From assembly GCA_029261195.1 (NCBI GenBank), contig JAJDBU010000072.1, positions 16,168 to 80,167 on the forward strand: a stretch of DNA of 64,000 nucleotides, written 5' to 3'. The position numbers were made by a program, and so were the translations under genes. This document shows, in pieces, positions 63,801-64,000 of the stretch. The stretch is from Nitrospirota bacterium. GTDB lineage: Bacteria > Nitrospirota > Nitrospiria > SBBL01 > JAADHI01. The notes under the pieces were generated by a model, which saw only the letters and a list, made by a program, of their open reading frames with translations, did not search any database and was not told the DNA's origin. Position 1 is the stretch's first letter. Each line of letters begins with the position of its first letter.

Positions 63801-64000
63801 CAATTACATCCAATAGCCTCACAATCGGAGCTGGAGCTACCTACGCAATCACATCGACAGCGGGAGCAAACGGAAGTATTTCTCCGACTCCGACGGCGAC
63901 AGTGAATCACGGTGCAGATCAGATTTTTACGATCACACCCGCCGTGGGCTATCACGTTCTGGATGTGGTGGTGGATACAATATCAAAGGGGCCACTCACC
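60899..64000 (+). CDS. Giant secreted GDSL/SGNH-LamG-B-repeat protein (5' part)
   Basis: 1034 codons are open to the window end; the gene continues beyond it and was not in the ORF track. The ATG follows AGGGAGCGAG. A signal peptide (about 28-53, ending SSAHA) is followed by an SGNH hydrolase (57-270) with block I GDSINLGFGDG, block III GTND and block V DEVHPN. Then come a LamG/concanavalin-like domain (321-530), a divergent InlB-type B-repeat (about 575-660), a second LamG (713-925) and the start of a second B-repeat. It looks like an exported or surface esterase/adhesin acting on polysaccharide or lipid esters. Substrate unknown. Confidence 0.85.
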   Translation, partial: MNRYTILNSMLLAGKKLWKRPLSLQVNSFLKTGLLAIVLTMVMANINISSAHAVTRVMNLGDSINLGFGDGLTTSTHNGYRKTLYNDLVAAGYVIDFVGGLSTGDGTGFDQDHEGHNGFRADQITINITGWLDAALTAGTPPDIILLHIGTNDISNAETAASTRDDVNAILNQIDAWESTNSRTVHVLLARIIQRKSTSPAAKITATTDYNNLLATLVTTRKAASGTELLTFVDHETGWTDTDLFDEVHPNVSGYTKMANTWQTALTAVLGSPSTSGPTVTGLSLSEVGTAPNLDLVAGFTLGGTGITGATAWTLGGTPIMTLYMPFEGGLTNAISDFSGGSNHGVLGASGASWGAISGYDSQGAFTFDGTSTAKIDLGSASVVPTGSYTKSAWVKRTGSNVNMNIISGASGHAFWVPLSGGQHHLSAGHGGGFAHVQDPAVFPLDTTWHHVVVTYEANAGTTSGNGIMKLYMDSVAVHTNVDVSPIASDLTVQIGSFGSGVAGANWIGGIDDVRIYNRAISPEQVLKLFQGKTKEIASTETFGGESWRAQVTPFSQTAKGVTLLSAPFVTTGVTHTITSSVSSGSGTITPLGALSVNNGATNATFTITPQVGWDIDDVLVDSGASTVSVLTDLVAIGSTTAKTYTFPAVTADRTIAVAFVPLAPGALTISSLLLSASTGSNSTADDLTAGFTLNPPGTTAAVAWNKNGSPLMSLYMPFEGGLGNAVRDFSGNPLNLIGTPGAGVVWDVSGGHDVKGAFTFNGASTAEIDMGTASVVPTASYTKSAWVKKTGSNNLMNIISGANNSGHAFWVPSNGAFVPVDGIHQLSAGHNGTWNHVQDPAPFTDGFWHHVAVTYEANAGTTPGNGIMKLYKNGVKVAENLDVPPIISDLTVQIGSFSSGVTGTNWIGGIDDVRIYKHALSLEQITVLAGTHATITNPNMISSSETTAGDIWQALVTPFSATERGATITSNSLTIGAGATYAITSTAGANGSISPTPTATVNHGADQIFTITPAVGYHVLDVVVDTISKGPLT
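61850..63700 (+). repeat. Tandem LamG modules conserved at DNA level
   Basis: Two modules share long DNA stretches, for example TTCCTATACCAAGTC at 62059 and about 63239, with a period near 1.18 kb (about 392 codons). The similarity is strongest in the middle and end of LamG. This indicates recent internal duplication and possible recombination between copies. Confidence 0.75.

Noticed and set aside
60600-64000. CRISPR array or mobile element at the repeated region
   Set aside because: The repeats are long coding modules about 1.18 kb apart, not short spaced repeats; no transposase or terminal repeats are seen.
1-64000. tRNA, rRNA and other RNA genes
   Set aside because: No cloverleaf with CCA end, rRNA segment or known riboswitch core was recognised by eye; a covariance-model scan would be needed to exclude small RNAs.

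Overview
The window looks like a piece of chromosome from a Nitrospirota-like (Nitrospira/Manganitrophus-like) chemolithotroph or metal-respiring bacterium. This rests on the mix of genes, not on a marker gene: a cytochrome b with a C-terminal haem-c domain, an outer-membrane haem-porin, a decahaem MtrCAB-type conduit, a five-subunit 2-oxoacid:ferredoxin oxidoreductase of the reverse-TCA type, and proteins carrying PCP_red domains. No rRNA, tRNA, CRISPR array, prophage or insertion sequence was seen.

Region 1 (1-16 kb, mostly minus strand) is an electron-transfer island. One operon (5664 down to 905, perhaps to 408) encodes a universal stress protein, a Cyc2-like haem-porin, a small cytochrome c, a membrane cytochrome c, a Rieske protein, a cytochrome b/c fusion and a cupredoxin. 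A second operon (11564 to 6133) encodes an OmcA/MtrC-type decahaem lipoprotein, a DmsE/MtrA-type decahaem protein and an MtrB/PioB barrel. A third, small operon encodes a DUF411 protein and a receiver-only response regulator. A PAS histidine kinase and an NtrC-type sigma-54 activator follow. All three operons have a sigma-54 (GG-N10-GC) promoter and, upstream of it, the same tripartite element RTGACA-N2-TRTCAT-N6-RTGACR. In the two electron-transfer operons the distance from GG to element is the same 144 bp. I infer one sigma-54 regulon run by the adjacent two-component system.

Region 2 (16-25 kb, plus strand) holds a glycerol-kinase-like/glycerophosphodiesterase pair and a CusCBA-type copper/silver efflux operon preceded by a small Cys/Met-rich secreted protein. 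Region 3 (25-46 kb) is mainly housekeeping: coaE, galU, lon, thiL, hemE, ffh-rpsP-khpA-rimM-trmD-rplS-rnhB-yraN, ftsE, ctpA and groES-groEL. It contains an FtsX protein fused to a complete EnvC-like activator in one 720-residue chain, and a 38-residue membrane miniprotein missed by the ORF track.

Region 4 (46-52 kb) is the best candidate for an undescribed system. Three consecutive genes carry ten copies of a short domain I recognise as PCP_red, normally known as the C-terminus of light-independent protochlorophyllide reductase subunit B. They are a Usp-Usp-PCP_red/rubredoxin mosaic, a radical SAM/SPASM enzyme with a PCP_red tail, and a tandem four-copy PCP_red protein. A CopD-like membrane protein and a secreted protein follow, and then the 2-oxoacid:ferredoxin oxidoreductase operon (52.8-56.5 kb). 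I infer a redox, cofactor or radical-SAM-linked role near low-potential ferredoxin metabolism; the function is unknown.

Region 5 (56.6-64 kb) has an MglB/MglA-like pair, a convergent meaB/acyl-CoA dehydrogenase/DUF35 cluster, an AT-rich spacer with a run of 13 C, and the start of a very large secreted GDSL-LamG-B-repeat protein that runs off the window end.
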